A program made the translations under genes and the position numbers. A stretch of DNA of 25,286 nucleotides from the NCBI RefSeq assembly GCF_039523795.1, contig NZ_BAAAFZ010000048.1:1-25286 (forward strand). The letters are read 5' to 3'. Positions within the stretch are counted from its first letter, which is position 1. Each line of letters begins with the position of its first letter. The notes beneath the pieces are model-generated. The model was not told the origin of the DNA. It was given only the letters and a program-made list of their open reading frames with translations, and did not search any database. This document shows positions 1-8,277 of this stretch, in pieces. The stretch comes from Craurococcus roseus. Its GTDB lineage: Bacteria; Pseudomonadota; Alphaproteobacteria; Acetobacterales; Acetobacteraceae.

Positions 1-208
1 CATGCTCCTCGCCGATGCGGCGTGAGCCTTTCAACAGAGCAGCGGGCACTCTGAACGCGAGGCCTTCGTGCTCCGACTCCTTCCTCAGCACGACCCTTGG
101 CGGTCGCACGCGGTCGCGCGCAGCAATCAGGAAGGCTCCGGTCGCAGCAACAATGAAGGCGCCGAACTCAACCAGCGGCCGCCGAAGCAGCAGGCGCCAA
201 GGCCGCAT
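1..208 (-). CDS. Hypothetical membrane protein, 3' end cut off by the window
   Basis: An uninterrupted minus-strand frame starts at ATG 208-206 and runs off the left edge (69 codons visible). Its ATG shares one base with the pgi stop (TGATG), which suggests translational coupling. The visible protein has a basic N-terminus (MRPWRLLLRRP), one hydrophobic segment at about residues 13-29 (VEFGAFIVAATGAFLIA) and then a charged stretch. This fits a membrane-anchored protein with one N-terminal helix. No family is recognised. Third-codon-position GC looks lower than in pgi. The junction and the hydrophobic helix make it a likely gene, but the missing 3' part prevents a firm assignment. Confidence 0.5.
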   Translation of the reverse strand, partial: MRPWRLLLRRPLVEFGAFIVAATGAFLIAARDRVRPPRVVLRKESEHEGLAFRVPAALLKGSRRIGEEH

Positions 209-1875
209 CAGCCGCCTGTAGTTTTGTTTTGCAACCGCCCGATCTCGCGCATCAGCCCCTCCGTAGAGCCGTCGTGCGCCCCAGACCGCGGCTCGCCCTT
301 CTCCAACTCCGGCAGGATCGCCCCGGCGAGTTGCTTGCCCAGTTCAACCCCCCACTGGTCGAAGGCGTTCACGTTCCACAGCGCGCCGAGGCAGAAGACC
401 TTGTGCTCGTAGAGCGCCACGAGCTGGCCGAGGGTGAACGGGTCCAACCGCGGCAGCAGGATCGTCGCGGTGGGGCGGTCGCCGGGGAAGACGCGGTGCG
501 GCAGCAGACATTCGATATCGGCCGGCGCCGTGCCTGCCTTCTCCATCTCCGCGCGCACCTCCTCCGCCGTCTTGCCGCGCATCAGCGCTTCCGACTGCGC
601 CAAGCCGTTGGCCAGCAGCTTACGGTGGCTGTCGGCGTGCGGGTGGTCCGGGCGCGCGACCAGGATGATGTCGGCCGGCACCGGCGTCGTCCCCTGGTGC
701 AGGAGCTGCATGAAGGAGTGCTGCGCGTTGGTGCCCGGCTCGCCGAACACCACCGGGCCGGTGGCGCGGCCGACCGGGGCGCCGTCGGTCGTCACGCGCT
801 TGCCGAGCGACTCCATCTCCACCTGCTGGAGGTGCGCCGGCAGCCGCGCCAGCCGCTCGTCGTAGGGCAGCACGGCGCGGCTCGGGTAGCCGAGGCCGTT
901 GACGTGCCACACCTCGACGAGCGCCAGCAGCGCCGGCAGGTTGTCCGCGAGCGGGGCGGACAGGAAGTGTTGGTCCATCGCCCGCGCGCCGGCGAGCAGC
1001 CGCGCGAACCGGTCCCAGCCGAGCGCCAGCGCCAGCGAAAGCCCGATCGCCGACCACATCGAGAAGCGCCCGCCGACCCAGTCGCGGAAGGGGAACACCC
1101 GGTCCGGCGCGATGCCGAAATCCGCCGTCGCCTTCATGTTGGTGGAGAGCGCGGCGAGGTGCGCGTTCGCGCCCTCCTCGCCCAGCGCCCCGGCCAGCCA
1201 GCCGCGCGCCAGCGCGGCGTTGGTCATGGTTTCCTGGGTGGTGAAGGTCTTGGACGCGACCAGCACCAGCGTCCGCCGCGGGTCCAGCCCGGGCCGCAGC
1301 GCTTCCCAGGCGTGGGCGTCCACGTTGCCGAGGTAGTGCGCGCGCATCGGGCAACCAGGCGTCCAGAGCGCCCGCGCCGCCATCGCCGGCCCGAGGTCCG
1401 AGCCGCCGATGCCGATGTTCAGCACGTCGGTGAAGCGCTCGCCGGTGGCGCCGAGCAGCCTGCCGCCCTGCACGGAGGCGCAGAAGGCCTGCATCCGTTG
1501 CAGCACCGCGCCCACATCGGCCGAGGCGTCCTCGCTCCCCGCGCGGAACCCCGCCGAGCCCGGCGCCCGCAGCGCCATGTGCAGCACGGCGCGGCGCTCG
1601 GTCGCGTTCACCGGCTCGCCGGCGACCATGGCGGCGCGTTTGCCTTCGAGGTCCGCGGCGCGGGCGAGGTCCAGCAGCGCAGCCATGGCCTCGCCGGTGA
1701 TCGACGTCTTCGATAGGTCGAGCAGCAGGCCGTCGGCGCGGTGCGAGAAGCGGCCGAAACGCGCCGGGTCCGCCGCGAACAGCGGCCGGATGGAGCCGGG
1801 CGCGCTCCCGTCCGGGCGGGGCCCCGTCGCCAGCGTCGTGACCGCTCCCCAAGCCTCGTCGAGACGCTCCGCCAT
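208..1875 (-). CDS. pgi: Glucose-6-phosphate isomerase
   Basis: Interconverts glucose 6-phosphate and fructose 6-phosphate in the cytoplasm (glycolysis and gluconeogenesis). The 555-residue product matches the usual length of about 550. Visible signatures are IGGSDLGP (about 156-163), the phosphate-binding SKTFTTQET (about 208-216), DWVGGRFSMWSAIG (265-278) and GEPGTNAQHSF (378-388), with Glu379 as the expected catalytic base. His411 in the DHPH segment and Lys514 in DQWGVELGK match the other catalytic positions. The open frame extends 44 codons upstream, but ATG 1875 is preferred: it has a CGGAG 7 bases upstream, gives the family N-terminus, and the extension looks non-coding. It probably leads a short operon, since a downstream membrane-protein frame overlaps its stop codon. 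Confidence 0.97.
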   Translation of the reverse strand: MAERLDEAWGAVTTLATGPRPDGSAPGSIRPLFAADPARFGRFSHRADGLLLDLSKTSITGEAMAALLDLARAADLEGKRAAMVAGEPVNATERRAVLHMALRAPGSAGFRAGSEDASADVGAVLQRMQAFCASVQGGRLLGATGERFTDVLNIGIGGSDLGPAMAARALWTPGCPMRAHYLGNVDAHAWEALRPGLDPRRTLVLVASKTFTTQETMTNAALARGWLAGALGEEGANAHLAALSTNMKATADFGIAPDRVFPFRDWVGGRFSMWSAIGLSLALALGWDRFARLLAGARAMDQHFLSAPLADNLPALLALVEVWHVNGLGYPSRAVLPYDERLARLPAHLQQVEMESLGKRVTTDGAPVGRATGPVVFGEPGTNAQHSFMQLLHQGTTPVPADIILVARPDHPHADSHRKLLANGLAQSEALMRGKTAEEVRAEMEKAGTAPADIECLLPHRVFPGDRPTATILLPRLDPFTLGQLVALYEHKVFCLGALWNVNAFDQWGVELGKQLAGAILPELEKGEPRSGAHDGSTEGLMREIGRLQNKTTGG

Positions 1876-2310
1876 GCCACCGCTCCGTCCTGCGTTGCCG
1901 AGGCCCGCCTTATACGCCCGGATCGGGCTCTTGGCGCACCCTTGCGACCCGGGGCGGAGCATCGCCCGGAAGCCCTGTCGCGGAATTCCTCCGTTCCCCG
2001 GCGTCACTGCCGCGGCCGCTACCGGCCCGGACGGGCTCCGGCGCGGCGCCGCGCGGCTCGCGCGCCGATGGCGAAGCGGCGCCCGAAGCGGCGCCGCCCG
2101 GCGTGGAAATTCGCGCCCCGCACGTCCATCCGGGTCACCTCACCCGTTGCGTCAGCCAGTCCGGGCGAAGGACCGTCGAGGCCCGGTGGCGACGGCGCTC
2201 CGTGGCGCGTGTCTTCCGGCGGCTTCTCGTGTCGGCCGGAGGCTCCACTCCGTGCAGACGTGGCCGTCGCGGGGCGGCTCGGTTCCGCGCGCCCCCGCGT
2301 CCGGTCCTGG
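1876..2310. other. Intergenic region upstream of pgi, no gene seen
   Basis: I see no convincing gene in these 435 bases. A TATAAG at 1914-1909 on the minus strand, about 35 bases upstream of the pgi ATG, could be its -10 box, but no matching -35 box is visible. The stretch around 2070-2095 is dense in short GC-rich direct and inverted repeats (aagcggcgcc occurs twice in tandem). These may form structure at the 3' end of the gene ending at 2311. Open frames crossing this region have no recognisable domain and overlap real genes. Confidence 0.4.
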
Positions 2311-3117
2311 TCAGCGATGGTACCCGTGGTGGTGCGGCACCGTGGCGGTGGGGTGCTCCATCAGCGCGTAGGGATGGCCGGCGCAGCCCACCGTTGGGTT
2401 GGTCCAGTGGAACAGCCCGTCCGGGTTGTCCTTGAACAGCCAGACGTGGAGGTCGTAGTGGTGCAGCGCGCGCGGCATCAACGGCTCGTGACCCTCCATC
2501 GGCCCGTCGAAGGGCCGTCCGAAGGCGCTCGGACGCCCCGAAACGCCGGTGGCCAAGGGCACGAACCATTCCGCCGCGATGAGGCGCAGCCGCCCGTCCC
2601 CGGCCGGCTCATAGACGAGGATCTGCGGCCGGAAGGGGTCGGGCGTCGGGCCGATCAGGGCGGGGTTGAGGAAGTGCACCCCCATGCCGCCCTCCGGGTA
2701 CTCGACGCAGCCCAGCGTCGAAAGGTAGCCGTCGCGCACCGCGGCGACCGGGTCCTCGTACTTCCGTAGCGCCTCGCGCACCTCGGCGAGGTCGGGCGGC
2801 AGCGCCGGCGGGGGCATCGGCGTGGAAGCACGGTGGCCCGGCGCGCCGCCGTGGTCGTGGCCCTGGTGCGCGGTGGCCGGGAGGGCGCCGGCACCGGTGA
2901 GAACCGCGGCCACCAGGGCGGCCGCCAGCCGGAGGCGGTCGCGCCCGCGGCCACGAAGGGCACACGGGGCTCCGACCCTTCCGTCCCGCACCTTCCGACG
3001 GAGGGGGCGCGGGTTTCGGGTGCCGGGCGCGTCGTGCGCGCCCGGGTTGCCGGATCTCGGCGCGGGCGAGCCGCCCGCCGGCCCGCTGGCGATGGTCGAG
3101 ACATGGGGATCGCCCAT
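2311..3117 (-). CDS. Exported histidine-rich protein of unknown function
   Basis: I recall this only as an uncharacterised exported family in alphaproteobacteria; no function is assigned. A hydrophobic leader (RLAAALVAAVLTGAGALPATA) is followed by a His-rich mature start (AHQGHDHGG). A central domain holds YEDPVAAVRDGYL, GGMGVHFLNPALI and PQILVYEP, then HHYDLHVWLFKDNPDGLF, and the C-terminus is HHHGYHR. The two His clusters suggest metal binding (inference). The start is uncertain. ATG 3117 has a perfect AGGAGG (3123-3128) 5 bases upstream but places about 60 Pro/Arg-rich residues before the leader. A GTG in the KVRDGR segment near 2995 would give a more normal signal peptide. The gene follows another small exported-protein gene by 39 bases, so the two are probably cotranscribed. 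Confidence 0.7.
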   Translation of the reverse strand: MGDPHVSTIASGPAGGSPAPRSGNPGAHDAPGTRNPRPLRRKVRDGRVGAPCALRGRGRDRLRLAAALVAAVLTGAGALPATAHQGHDHGGAPGHRASTPMPPPALPPDLAEVREALRKYEDPVAAVRDGYLSTLGCVEYPEGGMGVHFLNPALIGPTPDPFRPQILVYEPAGDGRLRLIAAEWFVPLATGVSGRPSAFGRPFDGPMEGHEPLMPRALHHYDLHVWLFKDNPDGLFHWTNPTVGCAGHPYALMEHPTATVPHHHGYHR

Positions 3118-3156
3118 CTTCGCCTCCTGCATCGGGCTTCGCGGCGCGGCGCCGGG

Positions 3157-3486
3157 TCACCGGCGCTGCGCGTCGGCCAGCAAGCGCCCCGCCGCGGGGG
3201 CGGCCTGCTGATAGACCAGTTGCGCCCCGTCGCCTCCGCCGATCAGCGTGGCGATTTGGCCGGGTTCCTGCGTCCGGGCGCCGGCAGAGGCTTGATAGGT
3301 CATGTCGTCGCCTCCGCCCGAAATGGCGGCGTGGGTGCCGCCAACCACGTTGGCGGGACGCGGCCCGTGGACGACTTCCAGGTCGCCGCCGGTGTTGACG
3401 AGCCAAGGGCCGAAATCGGACGCCTGCGCGCCGCTCGCGGCCGCGCCAAGGGCGATTGAGAACATGAGAAAGGCTTTGCGGACCAT
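3157..3486 (-). CDS. Small exported protein of unknown function
   Basis: The 109-residue protein starts with a clear signal peptide (MVRKAFLMFSIALGAAASGAQA, probable cleavage before SDFG). ATG 3486 is preceded by GGGAGAG at good spacing, so I reject the 20-codon upstream extension. The mature part is short and rich in Gly, Ala and Gln, with no cysteine, catalytic motif or known domain. It is the first gene of a likely two-gene unit with the histidine-rich exported protein 39 bases downstream, so both products probably act in the periplasm or outside the cell. Function unknown. Confidence 0.65.
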   Translation of the reverse strand: MVRKAFLMFSIALGAAASGAQASDFGPWLVNTGGDLEVVHGPRPANVVGGTHAAISGGGDDMTYQASAGARTQEPGQIATLIGGGDGAQLVYQQAAPAAGRLLADAQRR

Positions 3487-3739
3487 GGTTTCTCTCCCGT
3501 GCGATGCGGGCTGGCCGCGGCCGTCCCGTTGGTGTGGCGGCCGCATCCCCGTTCACGCCGGGGACGATGCGACCGTGCCGAACGCCGCTTTCCGCGGCCA
3601 TCGCCGGAGCTTTCCTGAACTTTCCCGTTGTTTCCGGATCGCCGACAATGCGCCGTTCGAGCCGCCCGCATCGGGTGCGAAACTCGAGCAGCCGGCGCGG
3701 CGCCCACCGATCGTGCGCGGCAGGCGTGGCCGTGCGGCC

Positions 3740-4819
3740 TCAGGAAGCCAGGAAGCGCTCGATCTCCGCTATGAAGCGCGGCCAAGCCGCCTCGCCTTCC
3801 AGCACGACGTGGTTGTCGCTCTCCAGTTCGACGAAATGGGCGCCGGCGATGCCGGCGGCGATGCGGCGGGCTTGGTCCAGCGGCGCCACGCTGTCGTGCC
3901 GGTTGTGCAGGACCAGGGTCGGCGCCCGCACCGCGCCCAGTAGGCCGGTCACGTCGATCTCGTCGCACGCGGCGCGGAGCCGCACGGCGGTGTCGGCCGA
4001 GGTCGCCAGCCGCTGCAACTCGACCCAGGCCTGCAGTTGCTCGGGCGTGGCCGCGGGGAAGAAGATCGACGCGAAGGCTCGGACGAAGGCCGAGTGCTCG
4101 TCGCCCCAGCCCTGGCGTATCATCGTCAGGAAGGTGCGCGCCAACTCACGCTCCGCCTCGCTGCCGCGCCGGTTGCGCCCTTGCGCGTAGGCGCCGTGCA
4201 GCACGATGCGCGACACGCGCTCGGGGTGCGCCGCGGCGTAGGCGATCGCGATGGCGGCGCCCTGCGAGGCGCCGAACAGGGCGAAGCGTTCCAGGCCGAG
4301 CCCGTCCACCACGGCCTCCAGGTCGCGCACGAAGGCGGCGAAGGAGATGTCGGCGACCTCGCGGTCCGACAGCCCGTTGCCCCGCCCGTCGTAGCGGACG
4401 ACGCGCAGCTTCGAGGACAGGCGCCGGAGCAGCGGCCCCCACACCGGGCCCCGCCAATCCTGTTCGAGGTGGTTCAGCCAGTTGGCCGTCTTCACCACGA
4501 CCGGACCCTCGCCCGCCGAGGCGACGGCCAGGCACACGCCGTCCGGGGCGCGGTGGAAGGTGACCTCGTGGCGGGGCACCGCTTCGGCCGGCGCCGCGCG
4601 CCCGGGCGCGGCGAGACCTTCGGGAGCGTCGTGCCGGCGGAGCTGCAGGCCGGTCCGGCCTTCGACGGCGGCGAGCGTCTTGTCCGAGAAGAGCCCGGTG
4701 AGCAGCTTGTCCACCGTGGATTTGCCGAGCTTCGCCTTGAACGCGAACTGCTCGCGCGACATCCGTTCCCGGGCGATGTAGTCCCGGATCAGGGCCGCCA
4801 CCCGTTTCCTTTCGTCCAT
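3740..4819 (-). CDS. HTH-alpha/beta hydrolase fusion protein
   Basis: The 359-residue protein has two parts. Residues 1-60 look like a lambda-repressor/XRE-type helix-turn-helix (SREQFAFKAKLGKSTVDKLL, 21-40). Residues about 84-359 form an alpha/beta hydrolase with nucleophile elbow GASQG (Ser185), Asp309 in NRHDS and His337 in SDNH, a complete catalytic triad. NWLNHLEQDW...RVVRYDGRGNGLSD resembles hydrolase domains known to me as fusions with adenylate-cyclase or regulator domains. The HTH may bind DNA or act as an interaction module. The substrate is unknown. ATG 4819 is the only start that includes the complete HTH; no strong Shine-Dalgarno sequence is visible. The gene is monocistronic by spacing: 253 bases to the gene downstream and 104 bases from the M16 gene upstream. 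Confidence 0.85.
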   Translation of the reverse strand: MDERKRVAALIRDYIARERMSREQFAFKAKLGKSTVDKLLTGLFSDKTLAAVEGRTGLQLRRHDAPEGLAAPGRAAPAEAVPRHEVTFHRAPDGVCLAVASAGEGPVVVKTANWLNHLEQDWRGPVWGPLLRRLSSKLRVVRYDGRGNGLSDREVADISFAAFVRDLEAVVDGLGLERFALFGASQGAAIAIAYAAAHPERVSRIVLHGAYAQGRNRRGSEAERELARTFLTMIRQGWGDEHSAFVRAFASIFFPAATPEQLQAWVELQRLATSADTAVRLRAACDEIDVTGLLGAVRAPTLVLHNRHDSVAPLDQARRIAAGIAGAHFVELESDNHVVLEGEAAWPRFIAEIERFLAS

Positions 4820-4923
4820 GCCGGCACGCGAATCTTTGACGGATGGCACCCTGCCAGAAAACGCGGCCGCGACGCACCCCCTCCGGCCCGGGGGCGCCGC
4901 GCCGCCGTGGGCGACCGCCCGGC

Positions 4924-6183
4924 TCAGAGCCCGACCGGCTGCCCCGCCACCACCACGGAAAGCTCCGCCGGCGCCAGCAGGCGCTTGGCCACCGCCGCCA
5001 CCCGCTCTCGGCCCAAAGCCGCCAGCCGCGCCGGGCGCCCGGCCAGCCACTCGGGCGGCCGGTCGTTCTGGCGCAGCGCCAGCAGGGCGTCGGACACGCG
5101 ACGGCTGTCGGTGAATTGCAGCGGCAGCGAGCCGGTGAGATAGGCGACCGCGTCGGCCATCTCCTCGTCCGTCGGCCCTTCGGCGGCCATGCGCGCCCAT
5201 TCCTCCCGCGTCACCGCCAGCGTTTCCGCGACGCGCGCGTTCTCCGTCGCCACCGAGCCGACGATCACCGCCTGCTTGAACAGGGTGTCGAGGTTGGCGC
5301 CGATGCCGTAGGCGAGGCCGCGCTTCTCCCGCACCGACTGCATCAGGCGTGAGGCGAAACCGCCTCCCGCCAGCACCCGGATCATCACCTGCGCCGCCTC
5401 CCAATCCGGGTCGTCCACCGCCAAGCCAGGTTGCCCGAACAGCGCGGAGGACTGCGGCGCGTCCACCGGGACCACCTTCTGGCCGAAGCGCCGGAACGGC
5501 GGCAAGGGCGGCGTCGCGGGCGGCGCCCCGGCGGGCAAGCCGGCGAACAGGCGGGGCAGCAGATCGGCCAACTCGCGTTCGGTGATGGCGCCGGCGGCCG
5601 TGACCAGGAGCCCTTCCCGGCGCACCTGCCGCGCCAGCGCGGCGCGGATCGCGTCGGGGGGCAGCGCCGTCAGGCTTTCCGGGGTGCCGCCGCTCGGGCG
5701 GCCGGCAGGGTGGTCCGGGAAGGCCTCCGCCCAGAAGGCCCGCCGGGCCTGGCCGCCGGGGGTTTCCAGCGTCCGCCGGGCCGCGGCCACCGCGCGGGCG
5801 CGTACCCGCGTCACCGCCTCCTCGTCCAGGCGCGGCTCGGACATGGCGAGGGCGGACAGGCGCACGGCCTCGGGCAGCGCCGGCACCAGGGTCCGGAAGC
5901 CGCCCTCGAAATCGTCGCGGGCGGCGGAGAAGCTGAGGCCGATCGCTTGGTCGCGCAACGCGTCGGCGAAGGCGGTGGCCGGCAGCGGCCCGGCGCCTTC
6001 GGTGAGCAGCGCGGCGGCCATCACCGCCGCCCCTTCCTGCCCCGCCGGGTCGAGCGCCGCCCCGCCGCGCCACGCCCAGGACACGGACACCACGGGGACC
6101 GCGTGGTCTTCGACCAGCCACGCCGAGATGCCGCCGGCCTCGACCACCTTGATCGGCAGGGAAAAGCCTTGGGCGCCGCTCAC
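4924..6183 (-). CDS. M16 family peptidase homologue lacking the zinc motif
   Basis: A 419-residue pitrilysin/mitochondrial processing peptidase-like (M16) protein. Its start is the GTG of a GTGA overlap with the stop of the upstream M16 gene, so the two are translationally coupled. Where active M16 enzymes carry HxxEH, this protein has GAAVMAAALLTEGAG (51-65), so it cannot bind zinc there. It keeps the C-terminal substrate-binding signature REKRGLAYG (285-293). In the family, two-gene pairs split these jobs: one subunit carries HxxEH, the other the Arg/Tyr element, and they work as a heterodimer. I infer the same here. Unlike its partner it shows no obvious N-terminal signal peptide, which is odd if both act in the periplasm. 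It is the last gene of the ileS operon. Confidence 0.92.
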   Translation of the reverse strand: MSGAQGFSLPIKVVEAGGISAWLVEDHAVPVVSVSWAWRGGAALDPAGQEGAAVMAAALLTEGAGPLPATAFADALRDQAIGLSFSAARDDFEGGFRTLVPALPEAVRLSALAMSEPRLDEEAVTRVRARAVAAARRTLETPGGQARRAFWAEAFPDHPAGRPSGGTPESLTALPPDAIRAALARQVRREGLLVTAAGAITERELADLLPRLFAGLPAGAPPATPPLPPFRRFGQKVVPVDAPQSSALFGQPGLAVDDPDWEAAQVMIRVLAGGGFASRLMQSVREKRGLAYGIGANLDTLFKQAVIVGSVATENARVAETLAVTREEWARMAAEGPTDEEMADAVAYLTGSLPLQFTDSRRVSDALLALRQNDRPPEWLAGRPARLAALGRERVAAVAKRLLAPAELSVVVAGQPVGL

Positions 6184-7601
6184 GACGGCGACTCCCCGGG
6201 CAGCATCCAACCCGTCGTGGTGGGCGCCCCGCCGCCCAGCACCGCCCGCGCCGCGCCCGCCATCTCCGCCAGCGTCACCTCGCGGAGCCGCCGCGGCCAG
6301 AACTCCACCGTCTCGATCGGCAGGCCGATGGCCAGCGCGCCGCCGAGCATCCGCGGCGCGTTGCCGAAGCCGTCCTGCGCCAGCACCGCGCCGGCGGTGA
6401 TCTGCCGGACCGAGCGCGCCCGCTCGTCCTCCGTGGGGCCGTCCTGCACCAGCCGGGCCACCGTCTCGTCCAGCGCGGCTTCCAGCTTCTCCGGCGCCAC
6501 GCCCGGGCGGAGGGTCGCGGACAGGGTGAAGGTGTTCGCCCCCGCCGCCTCGCCGTCGAAGGAGCAGCCGGCGCCGGTGGCGAGGCCGGTCTCCACCAGG
6601 GCCTTGTGCAACCGGCTCCCCTGCCCGCCGCCGAGCAGGTGCGCCACCACCTCCAGCGCCCAGGCCTGCCGCTGGTCGCCCCAGGTCAAGCTCGGCGCCA
6701 CGGCGGCGCGCATGAAGGAGGCCTCGCGGACCGCCGGGTCGCGGCGCGTGATCCTCGCCTCGGCCGGGGCGCCGGGGGGCGGTCCGCCGCGGTCCCGCCC
6801 CTTGTGCGGCCGGGCGGGCTCCGCGCCGTACAGCTCCTCGGCGAGGCGCCGCACCTCGGCCTCCCGCGCATCGCCGGCCACCACCAGCACGGCGTTCGCC
6901 GGCGCGTAGCGGTACCGGTAGAAGTCCACCAAGTCGTCGCGGGTGATGGCGCGTATCTCGTTTTCCCAGCCGATGATCGGCCGCCCGTGCCAATGCTGCG
7001 GCCCCCAGAGCGCCGCCTCGAAAGCCTCCCAGAAGCGAGCGCGCGGGTTGCTGTCGGTGCGGAGGCGGCGCTCCTCCAGGATCACGTCGCGCTCGGGCTC
7101 CAGCGTGTCGGCCGGGATCAGCGGCGCGGCGAAGCGGTCGGCCTCCATCCGCATCACCAGCGGCAGCCGGCTGGCCTCGACGTGCTGGAAGTAGGCGGTG
7201 ACGTCGCGGGAGGTGAAGGCGTTGTCCTGGCCGCCTTCCCGCGCCACCGCGAGCGACAGCTCGCCGGGCGCGACGTTGCGGCTGCCCTTGAACATCATGT
7301 GCTCGAGGAAGTGCGCCACGCCGGAGCGGCCCGGTGGGTCTTCGCCGCCGCCCGCGCCGTAGAACAGGTAGTGCGCCACCACCGGCACGCGGCGGCTCTC
7401 GACGTGGACCACGCGGAGGCCGTTGGGCAGGGTCCAGGTGGCGGCGCCGAAGAGCGGCCGGTCCGCCAACGCCTCGGCGGCCCGATCGGGCGAGGCGCGC
7501 TGGACCGCGGGGTTGGCGAGCGCCGGGGCCGCGGCGCCGGACAGGGCGATCGGCAGGGCGGCGGCGGTGCAGAGGGTCGTGCGACGGGTCATGGGCGGCA
7601 T
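6180..7601 (-). CDS. M16 family zinc peptidase, catalytic subunit
   Basis: The 473-residue protein begins with a signal peptide (TRRTTLCTAAALPIALSGAAAPALA). The TRR could indicate Tat export, but the fit to the Tat consensus is only partial. The M16 catalytic motif HFLEH lies at residues 97-101 (His97, Glu100, His101), and the third zinc ligand is expected at Glu177 in VILEERR. WTLPNGLRVV and AYFQHVEASRLPL are typical N-domain sequence. It overlaps the inactive partner gene (4924-6183) by 4 bases and follows the BamF-like lipoprotein gene by 85 bases. The likely role is degrading misfolded or signal-derived peptides in the periplasm (inference). Two ATGs four codons apart are possible; neither has a clear Shine-Dalgarno sequence. 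Confidence 0.94.
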   Translation of the reverse strand: MPPMTRRTTLCTAAALPIALSGAAAPALANPAVQRASPDRAAEALADRPLFGAATWTLPNGLRVVHVESRRVPVVAHYLFYGAGGGEDPPGRSGVAHFLEHMMFKGSRNVAPGELSLAVAREGGQDNAFTSRDVTAYFQHVEASRLPLVMRMEADRFAAPLIPADTLEPERDVILEERRLRTDSNPRARFWEAFEAALWGPQHWHGRPIIGWENEIRAITRDDLVDFYRYRYAPANAVLVVAGDAREAEVRRLAEELYGAEPARPHKGRDRGGPPPGAPAEARITRRDPAVREASFMRAAVAPSLTWGDQRQAWALEVVAHLLGGGQGSRLHKALVETGLATGAGCSFDGEAAGANTFTLSATLRPGVAPEKLEAALDETVARLVQDGPTEDERARSVRQITAGAVLAQDGFGNAPRMLGGALAIGLPIETVEFWPRRLREVTLAEMAGAARAVLGGGAPTTTGWMLPGESPS

Positions 7602-7686
7602 GGCGCAGAATGTGGCGCGAATGGGCGCCGGCGCAATGCTTACCTGCGGTGGCAGACCCCGGAACAGGTGTTCGCCCGGTGAAGGG

Positions 7687-8277
7687 CTAGAAAATGCTTT
7701 CCAGCAGCCGCGTGACCGGGTTGGAGCTGCGGCTGCGCTGGATGATGGGCGTTTCGCCCTCCGTCGCCTCTCGCCCCAGCGCCGAGTTCTCGCGCAGCCG
7801 TTGGCTTTCCCGCCTGGCGTCCAGCGCCACCCCCGGCGCTTCCGGCTGCTGCCAGAAGATGAGCCTGTCCGCGAGGCCGCGGTTGGCCTGGTCCAGCCGC
7901 AGGCTTTCCTCGTCCACCCGGCGGCGGATGTCGCCGCCCGGCGCCCGGCCCGCTTGCGAAAGCAGCGCCGCTTCCCCGGCGGTGCGCGGGCCGCCGACGC
8001 CGCCCCCCGCCCCGCGCGGGCCGAGCGCCGCGCCCGGTACCAGCGCCGCTTCCGCCGCCTGCCGGGTCGACATCTCCTGCGGCCGGTCGGCGCCTGGGCG
8101 GGGCACCGGCAGCTCGCCCAAGGCCGGTGGCATGGAAAGCGGCGCCCGCGTAGTCACCTGGAACTCGTCCGGTGCGTCGCGGGTGAAGCCGAAGGTGCGG
8201 GCGGTGTCGCCCCCGCACCCCGCGGCGGCCAGCACCAGGGCGCAAGCCGCGACACCCCGTGCGATTTCATTGCGCAT
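7687..8277 (-). CDS. bamF: DUF3035 / BamF-like lipoprotein
   Basis: A 196-residue predicted outer-membrane lipoprotein. The leader MRNEIARGVAACALVLAAAG ends at Cys21 (lipobox AAGC), followed by GGDTARTFGFTRDAPDEFQVTTRAPLS, which is the DUF3035 signature. As I know the family, it is largely alphaproteobacterial and includes BamF, an accessory subunit of the beta-barrel assembly machine. The C-terminal half is polar and helical (RRRVDEESLRLDQANRGLADRL). The start could instead be ATG 8292, which has AAGGAGG only 3 bases away; ATG 8277 has GAGGGAG at 6 bases. Both overlap the lspA stop. Its place right after lspA suits a lipoprotein destined for envelope assembly. Confidence 0.85.
   Translation of the reverse strand: MRNEIARGVAACALVLAAAGCGGDTARTFGFTRDAPDEFQVTTRAPLSMPPALGELPVPRPGADRPQEMSTRQAAEAALVPGAALGPRGAGGGVGGPRTAGEAALLSQAGRAPGGDIRRRVDEESLRLDQANRGLADRLIFWQQPEAPGVALDARRESQRLRENSALGREATEGETPIIQRSRSSNPVTRLLESIF

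Noticed and set aside
229..1716. Long plus-strand open frame opposite pgi
   Set aside because: It mirrors the pgi coding strand in a very GC-rich genome, is Arg/His-rich and has no domain; pgi is unmistakable on the other strand.
2036..2100. Possible terminator in GC-rich inverted/direct repeats
   Set aside because: Many alternative short pairings of G and C only, no T-run and no single dominant stem; could be chance in such DNA.
1741..2769. Plus-strand frame across the region upstream of pgi
   Set aside because: Overlaps pgi and the His-rich exported gene antisense; no ribosome site or domain.
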